Part shown: positions 54,884 to 64,000 of the stretch, in pieces | Layout: the number at the start of each line of letters is the position of its first letter | How positions within the stretch are numbered: the first letter of the stretch is position 1 | Assembly: GCA_946406115.1 (NCBI GenBank) | Contig: OX291550.1 | Location: 29,922,722 to 29,986,721 of the forward strand | From: Apoda limacodes | Lineage: Eukaryota; Arthropoda; Insecta; Lepidoptera; Limacodidae | Reading direction: 5' to 3' | Length of the DNA stretch: 64,000 nucleotides | Notes under the pieces: generated by a model | What the model saw: only the letters and a program-made list of their open reading frames with translations | What the model was told of the DNA's origin: nothing | Databases searched by the model: none | Made by a program: the position numbers and the translations under genes

Positions 54884-55480
54884 CGCCTCTTAGGCGATGC
54901 GTGGATGCTTTGTCGAATTAGCTTTCTAACCGCTATGGATAGAGAGCGTGTGCCTGGCGTGTTCCCTGGCCGGTGCGTCCCAGTGCAAAGTGCAAAGCAC
55001 GATGCGTGGGGTGATCCTAATGGTCCTAATCTCCGGGCGTAGTGCAATGCGTGGGAGATCCTAGACGTAAACTATTGAAAGTAAGGGTGTAGCGTACTGA
55101 AAAGTACTCACTACACCGACGGAACGAATTGACAGTCCTGAAAAGGACTGCGAAACGGGAATGCAACTAGCTGCAACAAACAACAACGTTCGCGGGCTCG
55201 ATCGCCAAGGCGAGAGCAAAACCGGGCGAAAAACTATGCGCGGGCAGCTGTAGTTGCACGCGACGCGACGCGATACCGTTACCGAGCGAATACTGCTCAA
55301 ACACGTGGGTGCGAGCGAGAAAGTATTCGGAGCGAGCGAGAGAGCGATAGAGAGCAGTCAGGAGACACCGAGACGTGTGCTCGCGGACCGACGCTCGGCG
55401 CGAATGTGTGTGTGTGTGCGCATGTGTATACGCGCAAACTCACTATTTACAAACAACAGAAAACATAATCATAGCTTGTA
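54884..55480 (-). promoter_or_regulatory. Jockey leader (internal promoter region) with twin hairpins
   Basis: GC-rich 5' untranslated region. Jockey elements carry an internal promoter in this part. Two hairpins are visible: outer GTGTAG/CTACAC with inner GTACT/AGTAC (55087-55116), and CAGTCCT/AGGACTG (55133-55150); both close on the same CTGAAAAG apex (plus-strand reading). Frames of 75-169 codons overlapping this region are by-products of its composition. Confidence 0.55.
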
Positions 55481-55584
55481 ATTATTCGGTACAGCGCCAT
55501 CTATGTTTATAAAAGTGAATTACTATTTGTTTAGTAAATTAAAACTTTAATAAATTATATTTTATTATCCTCGCATTTTTAGTG

Positions 55585-55712
55585 TATACTATGTTATCAC
55601 TCGAGTGAAAATACAATTCCCGCTTCGTGTGTATTAAGGCCCTCAGCTCCGCTTCAAACTACACCCTGATCGGTAATCGTTCACTTTCACCTCTCGGTTA
55701 ACAATGTACTAT
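55585..55712 (-). repeat. 'atagtacattgt' family repeat, copy 1
   Basis: On the minus strand it starts AATAGTACATTGTTAACCGAG and continues through AGGTGAAAGTG, AGGGTGTAGTTTG, GGGAATTG and ACTCGAGTGATAAC. The same blocks are at 56120-56245. The opening ATAGTACATTGT also starts the 2.77-kb unit at 43548. Non-coding. Confidence 0.65.
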
Positions 55713-56119
55713 TACAAGACACCTACTCGGAAAGAACCTTTATGCAGATTTAAAAGTACAGGACGTCTTTACGGAGATTCATATACCTATTCTAAGTCTA
55801 AAATTGTAAGGAGAAATAAAGAAATAATTATTATTCATTACTGACTTGCTAGGCAGGGTGAAAACGAAACTTTTCAATATAGGTATATATGGCAGAACGG
55901 AAAATATATATAATCCGTTCTAATTTTGAACAGCACCATCTGGAGTAATATATGTGAACTATATTTTACACTTGCATTTTATTTTACACTTAAAATAAAT
56001 TTTAACGTTAAAGCTATATAGTGCAAAGCTAAAAAGTGTATAAAGTGGTAAAATTTCAACAACTGTTATTATACATTTCGATGTATTATCTTTTATTTCC
56101 CTCGTGGGTGTTGTATAAA

Positions 56120-56245
56120 GCACTATGTATCACTCGGGGTAAAATGCAATTCCTACCTCGTTTGTATTTTGTGTAAACTACACCCTCGTTAGTAAGCAGC
56201 CACTTTCACCCCTCGGTGAACAATGTACTATGTATATGTACTGTA
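56120..56245 (-). repeat. 'atagtacattgt' family repeat, copy 2
   Basis: Minus strand: CATAGTACATTGTTCACCGA, GGGTGAAAGTGGC, GAGGGTGTAGTTTACAC, GGAATTGCATTTTACCCC and GAGTGATACATAGTGC. Same orientation as copy 1, about 530 bases away. Non-coding. Confidence 0.65.
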
Positions 56246-56442
56246 ATGCCATCTATATAGATTAGTATCTATCCAGCTACCTGAGCGACCTGTGATCTGT
56301 TGCCAAGTAACTCATTTACATTTACCCCAATATTCTATGAGAGGACGGTAGTAATGTTAATTAGTTAGTTAAAAAAGAAGACCTCATCTCATTAAAGAAC
56401 CACAGACTCATTTCTATGTCTATAAGCTGTTTTCTTCGTCAT

Positions 56443-56622
56443 GAGTTTGACGAATTCCAGCCTCGCGAACAACCCGATTTCTAAAAAGGCTTTAGTACCA
56501 TGGACCATATACATACGCTACGCCAGATTATACAGAATAAAGAAGAGTACAATCAACTCCTTTGTGTTGCATTCGTGGACTATGAAAAAGCGTTCAATTC
56601 TATCGAGACCTCTAATAAAAGG
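56443..56622 (+). pseudogene. RTE-type LINE RT fragment
   Basis: In the correct frame reads EFQPREQPDF, stop, KGFSTMDHIHTLRQIIQ, KEEYNQLLCVAFVDYEKAFN and SIETSN. This is the RT region with the first catalytic Asp (FVDYEKAF), the same family as at 30925-31625. One stop, no other RT motifs left. Confidence 0.8.
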
Positions 56623-56723
56623 AAAATACCTCATTCGATAAACTTGAAAAATAAAACGTTATCTTAATATAAAAAATTAGTGTCGGACAACCGTCCGGAA
56701 TCGTGACAACTTGTGCCTTTCAC

Positions 56724-56879
56724 TTTTTATGTCTGTCTCTCTCGCTCTTAGGCGGGCTAACCATGCCGCGTGCCTCTCACTCGCTCTCATTGTGAGCGCA
56801 TAACGTGAGCGGAGCGTAACGCAGTTTCTTGAAGTGTCACCCGGCAAACCAATTTATAAGACGTTGTCACGTCAAAAAA
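56724..56879. repeat. Second copy of the 189-bp insertion element (5'-shortened)
   Basis: Nearly identical to 29303-29450 from ATGTCTGTCTCTCTCGCTCT to GACGTTGTCACGTC, with an extra CTAACCATGCC-type block of about 12 bases in the middle. The first 45 bases of the 29.2-kb copy are replaced by other sequence here. Confidence 0.8.
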
Positions 56880-58289
56880 TATATACTTACAAGAATTACT
56901 TGTGTAAACAAATTTGGATATTTTATTTACCATGTTTTTTACAAATATCTTGACAGCAATCTTGATTTGAGCAATTTTCTTTTAAAGTTATGTTACAAAG
57001 ATTTACATGTGAAGTGCTCGTGGCTTGAGGCAGCCGCAGTAACTTTATCTACCGTTTTTATCTTATCAGGGTTTATTGTATGTATACCTATGATGTCACG
57101 GGTAGTGCTGAAGTTGACTTTGATTATGAACAAATTAAAATGAAAAAATGCATAAAAACATAGGTTTTTAATTAACCTAAAGTTATTATAAAAGTTTTTA
57201 CTTGGCTTGCCTCATTGTCTGTCTTTCTACGTCAGCCTATGAAGTAAATTTTAGCAATTCCTCGCTATCAGATCGCTATGCCGCAACTGTTTCATGCACT
57301 TTGAATTCATGTGGTGGTAATGTGATTGTGGTAAGTCCTTTCCCATGATTTCTACGCACACCTTGCCCTACCTTTACCTGTGAATTCAGGTCGACGCTGC
57401 TGCCGCACTACACCCGCCACGGGAATATATAGTTTTGTAATTTTGTTGCAGGCGATACCTCTCGGAACTTAGGTATTTTCTGCTATATATCAATAATTAA
57501 TGATCTTTATGCCATGGTGGTAAAAAGTACTACAGTTCTTACAAGACCATCTCTAGAACCTTTGTCTTGTAATTTTTAACAAATAAAATATCTAATGTGT
57601 TTATCAAAACGGAAAATTGTGTTTTGAAAACAAGTATCATTCGCCAGAATTTGAAGTGCCTCGTAACAATAAATTTATCTAATGTCTGCCGCACTCTATT
57701 AAATAAAACATTTGATAGTGTGTAAACTGCTCTAGATAAGGGAGACAAAATGGTGGCGCATCCGGCCTCACAAAACCTCCTCGTGACGGTTGCTCACGTT
57801 TATATGTACGAGATAGTGTGTAACGCGCGTCGCATGACACGTCGCAAGGGAAATTGAGGTAATATTTAAAAGATCTAACTTTAGTTACCTCTAGAGTTAA
57901 GTTTGTATAATTTATTTTTTATAGGCATTATATAGCATACTTGAATAATTGATGTATATGTAACTTGATCATAAGACTCGAAAAGATTTGAAACTTGAAA
58001 CAAAAAAACAGAGACCTTAAGTTTACATACAGAACTTCGATATGAGACAAACATTTTTTGAACGAAGTGGGACGAGTGGGATGAGGACTAGACTGAAAAA
58101 CCGGCCGGAGTGATAACCAAGTCATCCTATAGGTTCCTTTTTTTTCTTTTAAGGTACGGAACCCTAAAAAGAGTATGACTCATTTTAACTCAAAGCAATG
58201 GTACGCCATAGTTATGCCTTTAGTGCAGTGCGGTTTTTTTTTTGTTTTTCGACATAGAATGTTTCTATAACTTTTGACGTTTTGGCGCT
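56880..58289. other. Non-coding stretch
   Basis: No gene recognised; frames up to 104 codons (56829-57143) begin inside the repeat above and have no motif. A 'ggtacggaaccctaaaaagag' fragment of the common repeat lies at 58154-58172. Confidence 0.4.
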
Positions 58290-58706
58290 TATTCTAGATA
58301 CTAATATTATAAATGCCAAAGTGACCCGCCGACCGACCAGAGCACGGTCGAAAAACTATACGTACTCGGCAACTCGGCACTTACTAACGGTCCCAGACGA
58401 CGATCTCGCTATCCGGATAGTTATAGCCCCCCCTCACACACCGGGTTCGTATCAAAGGTATCAAAGAGTGCCGGGACGCTTATCGTCCTCCCCACTCGCA
58501 ATCGCAACCGCGTCACGGGAAACTCCCCTCCTGGGTCTGACTCACCTTAGGGTTCGAGGCTAACGCTGGTCGAAGGGACGACCCCAAGAGCAACAACACA
58601 AGCCGAGGTTTCCCCTGCGAGGAGTCCTTGAGCGTTGGGCGCTATATGGGTCTAAAAATCCGGTGGCGCAATAATGGCTGCATCAACCAACTGCATAGTC
58701 CATAAA
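58290..58706 (+). repeat. GC-rich repeat ending in dispersed repeat A, copy 2
   Basis: Begins at the CTAATATTATAAATGCC motif, then a GC-rich, C-rich stretch of about 230 bases with a 93-codon chance frame. From 58540 it matches 2490-2632 (GGTCGAAGGGACG, AATGGCTGCA, CCAACTGCATAGTC) and ends in an A-run. Likely the 3' part of a non-LTR element whose coding part is not here. Confidence 0.55.
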
Positions 58707-58754
58707 AAAATCACAGGAGAGCACTCAGCCTAGAGCTATCGTCCCTTCCTTTTG

Positions 58755-58870
58755 GTGATCTAATTCGGCTTTCCCCGGGAATCTCCAAATCCCGTTCCTC
58801 CTTTTTTGGTGTTCCACCAGGCAACCACGATCTAATTCGGGTTGTGCCGGGAATCACCAAATCTAGAATT
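58755..58870. repeat. 71-bp imperfect tandem pair
   Basis: GATCTAATTCGG...CCGGGAATC-CCAAATC occurs at 58758 and again at about 58829. GC-rich, not coding. A third, weaker ATTCGGGTTCGCCGGGG piece is at 58942. Confidence 0.6.
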
Positions 58871-59147
58871 GACCCCGCCGGGACAACCCGGGACTATCCG
58901 TTCTGCCCCTCTTAGAAAGTCAGCAGGCAAAAACTATTATATTCGGGTTCGCCGGGGCTCCCTGTGAGGGAAATCCCTATCTCTCTAATCCCTGCGTGTA
59001 GGAGCACCCATAGGATCGTAGTGTTAATAAATACCAGCACACGTAATAACCCTAATTAGAATCAGTATGCACGAACTGTCTAATAGAAATTAAAAATCGC
59101 GAAATAAACAATAAGTATTTCCAGTTATCCGTAGCGTTTTAATTTCT

Positions 59148-60690
59148 TTTTTTTTATACCACTAAAGTAGCAAACAAGCTTACGGTCTGCCTGATTGTAA
59201 GCGGTTACTGTAGCCTATGGACGCTTGCAACACAAAGGGTATCACTTGCGCGCGCCGACCCTTCAGAAATCTAATAACTTCTTTCTTAAAGAACTCCATA
59301 CTGAGCTCATTCCACTACTTAAGCGTTCGCGGGAGGAAGTTTCTCTGAAACCGCACTGTACGCGACCATTTAGGTTCTAAGTGTGAGAATGAATTCCCTG
59401 CCGATGGCGAGCGTTGAGATGGTAGAAAGTAGCCGTGGGCATCATTTCGAACAATTCCTCAGAACACAACCCATTGTACAAGCGGTAGAACACACACAGG
59501 GAGGCAAAGTCTCTCCTTAGACTTAAGGGCTCGAAACCGCAAGTGAGTTTGGAATCGTCGACAATTCTCACAGCCCGTCGTTGAACCGAGTCAAAAGGGC
59601 CAAGCTGGTATCCGGGTGCACCCGCCCAGAGATGGCAGCAGTACTCCATATGGGGCCGAACTTGAGACTTGAAAAGTAACAAACTTTGCCCCGACGTGAA
59701 GTACTGCTCCCCTCTGTTGAGTACACCAATATTTTTGGACACCAGCTTCACCTTATCTTTTAAATGATCTCGGAACTGTACATCGCTGGAGATGTGGACA
59801 CCAAGGATCCCAATGCTCTTGTAGATGGAGAGGGGAGTGTTCTGGAATTGTGGGACTATAGTGAATGGAGTTTTCTTAGCGGTGAACGCGCACGCTTGTG
59901 TCTTTGTAGGATTGAATCGGACCAAGTTTAACCGTCCCCAGTCCGAGACTTTGGAGAGTGTGGCCTCGATTAGAGACACAAGTTCTCCGTGGTTTTCCTC
60001 CACAACGGAACGAGGGATGTTTGCACGACCCGTGTAAAAAGCGTCTCCAGTACTGTCATCTGCATAGCAATGTATGTTGTTGGTGTCCAAAATGTCATTG
60101 ATATGAAGTAGAAACAGCGTAGGAGACAGCACAGAGCCTTGCGGGACACCAGCATTAATGTCCATGCTATCAGAGCAACTACCGTCAACTACGGTTGGTA
60201 TGCGTCTGCCGGACAAAAAGCTAGCCACTTATTTGCACAAACCCTCGGGCACTCCGTAAGATGGCAACTTCGATAGAAGACCCCGGTGCCCGACCCGATC
60301 GAACGCCTTCGCTATGTCCAGGCTACATGCCAATGCCTCCACTGACTCTCAATGGCTAGTGCCCATCGGTGTGTGAGATACACTAGAAGGTCACCAGTCG
60401 AACGACCGTGGCAAAAGCCACATTGACGGTCACTGACCAGGTCGTGTACTTCTAGGTATCTTAGAAGCTGTGTGTTGATCACACGCTCCATCACCTTGGA
60501 GAGGAGAATGGTAATAGCGATAGACCTGTAATTCGATAGATCAGATCGCCCTTTTTGGGCACTGGGTGCACATTCGCAGTCTTCCATGAAGACGGAAATT
60601 GCCTAGTGTGGTAGTAAAGCGCGAATAGGCGGTGGTAAGTCATTCCAGCACCGACTTGCCGCAAACTTGAAACTACCACGGAAAGCCGCG
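59148..60690 (-). pseudogene. Jockey-like LINE, 5'-truncated, with RT and 3' end
   Basis: From 60690 downward in shifting frames: RLFALYYHTRQFPSSWKTAN and VHPVPKKGD, SNYRSIAITILLSKVMERVI, ISDRQ-type QCGFCHGRSTGDLLVYLTHR, then an unbroken 283-codon part with VPQGSVLSPTLFLLHINDIL and IHCYADDSTGDA (the YADD catalytic motif), SDWGRLNLVRFNPTKTQACA, and VRPHMEYCCHLWAGAPGYQL. The C-terminal codons and 3' end run to the T-run at 59144-59155. Stops near 60230 and shifts near 60330 and 60540 break it. Truncated tails of the same family are at 4627, 23005, 28790 and 44968. Confidence 0.9.
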
Positions 60691-60712
60691 GATTTATGGC
60701 GAGGACATAAGA

Positions 60713-61080
60713 TTAGAAACGATGATGCTCTGGTCCCATATCTATTCCTGTCTCTCGCCCATGACAATTTCTCATAAAGGTAAATTGGCTTTTTGCTTTT
60801 AACTGTGTTGCCAGATGCAATAGCCTGCGTGCTGTCATTTTCAGTAAATTACCTCTATTTAAATAAGGCGTAACATGCATTCTTGGGGGAATTATAAAAC
60901 AAAAACGTGCAGATGCATTTTGAATCCTTTGTATGAGACTCTGCGTCTTAGCCAGTAAACATGGTCCGTAAGCAGCATCAGCATAGTTTAGTTTAGATAA
61001 AACTAGAGTCTCACACAGCATGATTCTAGTATTGACACTAATGTATGGCCGTAGTTTATACAATAATCTAATCTCACAAA
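60713..61080 (-). pseudogene. Second LINE fragment, different family
   Basis: A 116-codon frame reads LRPYISVNTRIMLCETLVLS, KLNYADAAYGPCLLAKTQSL, IQRIQNASARFCF and IPPRMHVTPYLN, the region after RT in a LINE family distinct from the one it abuts. Same orientation. Preceded by nothing recognisable at 61080. Confidence 0.75.
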
Positions 61081-61081
61081 C

Positions 61082-61290
61082 ACAGGCTGGCGGATCAGCC
61101 TCCCAGGGCGGAGATTATGTGATCCCTGGGTTCGGGTCCCGTTCAACCTGCGGGTGGCCAGCGGTCAGCCGTTTCATCAGGTCTCCCTGACCGCCGAACC
61201 AGCACGCTATAGAAGCAGTATTATAGAAACGGAAGATACGGAACCCTTCATGCACGAGTCCAACTCGCACTTGGCCGATTTCAGTTTCAA
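61082..61290 (+). repeat. SINE-like segment with B-box, then 'gggttccgta' repeat
   Basis: GGGTTCGGGTCCCG at 61129-61142 resembles a tRNA-type B box, about 45 bases after GGCTGGCGGATCAGC, which could be an A box. GGTCAGCCGTTTC / CTGACCGCCGAACC follow. From 61218, ACGGAACCCTTCATGC...CTCGCACTTGGCCGATTT is the end of the common dispersed repeat. No tRNA cloverleaf could be drawn. Confidence 0.4.
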
Positions 61291-62879
61291 ACTAGCCCAA
61301 ATTGCTGTGCAAAATGAAATATTAATTTTTCGATGTTTTATAAAGAAAATACAAAAAAAATGCCTTTTTCAATCGAAAAATTTGGTTAGCAAAATTTACC
61401 TTTACTAGTGCTCATTTTTTGCGTTGAAATCTCAAATTTCATATGGAATTAAAATATAATATTGTTTATATACAAAAATATCAGTAAAAATCCGATAAAA
61501 CCACTTTTCAAAAATCGATTTTTTGGTTTGAAATTTATTACTATAGCAAAACAAATTTTTTTTCATCAAAATCAGGAAAATGTTCTATTTTATGTGTTAA
61601 ACAAGCCCACCTTTTTCCAAATCGAAATGTTTATTTTTCAATGTTCATAAGTTATACGTAAATAAATTATATTTACGATCATAATTAGAATTACTTCTTT
61701 AAAATACTCAACTACTATCAGCTTTCAAAGCAACAAAAACATCTTTACACTGCGATGAAAATTGAACATTATGGCCTAGAAGTTATAATTTTGAGGTTAT
61801 GGGCAATAATGTATGAAAAGAAAGTTTTATTTATTTTTTATTATCTACAACTTTTACATTTAACTTTTTTCGATAGGATGCATAGTTTAGCTGCAAATCG
61901 CAAAAGCGAGTACCAACCCCAAAAAACGTATAAATCTATACCTCCACTCCCCTTGCAAAACTTTTTCTAAGTCTGGACTATTTTTCTTTTGTTATTTACA
62001 TCATCAACTAAATTCTCCGACCATTTGTATACTGCTAAGAACTTTTTTTTCCTCAAACATGATTGACTCGGTATATTAGGAAAGGGCCTTTTAACTTGGT
62101 TATACTTACTTGAAACACATTTTTATTTATATTTTCTGCGTAAGTAAAATTATAATAAAGGAAATATTTATTTCTAGCTTACCTATAATTTGTGTGTTTG
62201 CTATTTTTTGATGTACAGTAACAATTGTTTTTTGCTATTGTTGATAGTAGATGACATCCGATATAGTCGAAGCAAACCGAGTTAGCTACAAGAATTAATA
62301 AAAAAGTAGAATAAGTTATATGTTCTTCAGGTTATAAATTGTCTACCGTAACGGGCTGGCAGAAGTAATATCAAGTGTCTCGTTATGTGACTTTACATGA
62401 ATTTCTTTTTGATTGCACATAATTGGTGGAATAAAAGCTAAAGTGGGGTGTGATTAGGGTCTGATCTAGATTTCTCGAATCAAGAATTTCAGAGAATTTG
62501 GAACATTCTCAACACGATAAAAATAATGTCAAGAAGACATTCTAAAATAACAGTGTTAGATCTGTTGTCAATTTAACTGCATCATAATTGTCACTGTTTA
62601 GTATAAAATATTATTCGAAGTAAAGTCTTTCTCCATGAAGTCATTATCAAATTATTACTTTGAAGTACTTTTGCTAGTATAAGAGCTTAGTTATTAAAAC
62701 TAAAAAGATTAATTTATTTTCGCTTTTCAGTTTCTTTATTTTATTTTTACTCCCTCGACTGTCTTCAGTCTTAACTCATCAGAACATCACCAGATGTTAG
62801 ATAGTGCCATCAAAACTACATATGATTGCCAAGTTTTAATAGAATCGGTTCACAGGAAAAAAACTGTGTTAGGGAAACC
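61291..62879. other. AT-rich stretch, nothing recognised
   Basis: Frames at 61154-61408, 61462-61650 and 61755-61970 are low-complexity and share F/K/I-rich composition with no motif. No RNA gene or mobile element recognised. Confidence 0.4.
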
Positions 62880-63736
<857 letters not shown>

Positions 63737-64000
63737 ATGATTGAGCTGATAGGAGATTTTCAGTTTCATCGTAGTTTTTCGTTTTGAGCCATACTGTCAG
63801 GATCTTTTTGCATTTTAAGTAGGTAAGGGGATAAATGTTAATAATTTTGTTTAGTTTGTTGTAAAGTACAGGACCTAGGTAGGTTTGGAATTTGCGAATG
63901 AAATTCGTCTTAAAATATATTGTTGGACAGACTTTATCTTTTCGACGAGAAGTGGTTAGATTATGAGAGAAGGAAAGTTTAGAATGTTGAGTAGTGACCG
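63737..64000 (-). pseudogene. LINE ORF2 C-terminus, cut by the window edge
   Basis: On the minus strand from 64000 one frame reads LSFSHNLTTSRRKDKVCPTI, YFKTNFIRKFQTYLGPVLYN, KLNKIINIYPLTYLKCKKIL and NYDETENLLSAQS before a TGA near 63738. The YLGPVLYNKLNK-type end is the C-terminus of LINE ORF2 proteins. No break in the 86 or so codons visible, so it may be an intact copy continuing beyond the window. It has no Met start inside the window. Confidence 0.7.

Larger units (their letters stand above)
49690..55480 (-). mobile_element. Near full-length jockey-clade LINE
   Basis: About 5.8 kb on the minus strand: GC-rich leader (54884 to ~55480), ORF1 (54883-53084), ORF2 (53071-50132) and a 3' untranslated part to about 49690. 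ORF1 and ORF2 are separated by 12 bases. Base composition is far more GC-rich than the flanks. The only coding break is one TAA in ORF2. A related CAG(C/T)GCCATCT(A/G)TG block lies just outside both ends (49708-49722 and 55493-55507). It looks like a fairly recent insertion. The precise ends are uncertain because no exact target duplication was found. Confidence 0.85.

Noticed and set aside
54310..55300. Long secondary frames antisense to or out of frame with the jockey ORF1 and leader
   Set aside because: They follow from the high GC content and codon use of ORF1; domains are found only in the 599-codon frame.

Overview
This window looks like AT-rich, repeat-dense DNA from a moth or butterfly (Lepidoptera). 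The basis is the set of mobile elements. It holds RTE-type and several jockey-type LINEs with the 3' tails I associate with Lepidoptera, Helitron ends with the hairpin 'CGCGNACGAAGTCGCG' motif, the 'gggttccgta' dispersed repeat, and copia, BEL/Pao and gypsy fragments. There is no bacterial-style gene organisation, no rRNA and no convincing tRNA. No conventional single-copy host gene was recognised. The only multi-exon gene is itself of the P-element/THAP9 transposase family.

Layout. 0.5-9.2 kb (minus strand): a ten-exon THAP / P-element-type transposase gene of about 918 codons. Its nine introns are all phase 1, and an RTE fragment, LINE tails and other repeats sit inside the introns. Two one-base frameshifts, both beside homopolymers, are its only coding breaks. 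9.2-13.6 kb: mostly unassigned AT-rich DNA with repeat fragments. 13.6-15.5 kb: a Tc1/mariner-like element with terminal inverted repeats and TA flanks, carrying a hAT-type MITE with a perfect 8-bp target duplication. 15.8-16.9 kb: the RNase H end of a LINE. 17.7-18.9 kb: a decayed Helitron helicase with its 3' end. 19.1-20.9 kb: a duplicated non-coding repeat and a 32-bp-arm palindrome. 21.0-26.5 kb: remnants of three LTR superfamilies (two copia in opposite orientation, BEL/Pao, gypsy). 27-29.9 kb: a palindromic minisatellite, a LINE tail and a direct duplication with an occupied/empty insertion-site pair. 30.0-32.1 kb: a second Tc1-like fragment abutting a long-TIR element that encloses an RTE fragment. 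32-43 kb: largely non-coding, with minisatellites, Helitron-like and RTE ends. 43.5-49.6 kb: two more TIR-bounded units separated by a 21-bp minisatellite. 49.7-55.5 kb (minus): a nearly full-length jockey-clade LINE with intact ORF1 and an ORF2 broken by a single in-frame TAA. 55.5-61.3 kb: more LINE fragments, including a 1.5-kb jockey-like one. 62.9-64.0 kb (minus): the 3' end of a further LINE, running off the window edge.

How the parts relate. Apart from the THAP/P gene, this is a nest of independent elements inserted into each other. Order of insertion can be read in several places: MITE into Tc1, a 189-bp element into one copy of a duplication, RTE into an intron. The most unusual signal is the density of short perfect hairpins in the jockey ORF1 and its leader (53.1-55.2 kb), many with exactly 3-nt loops, inside an otherwise open reading frame.
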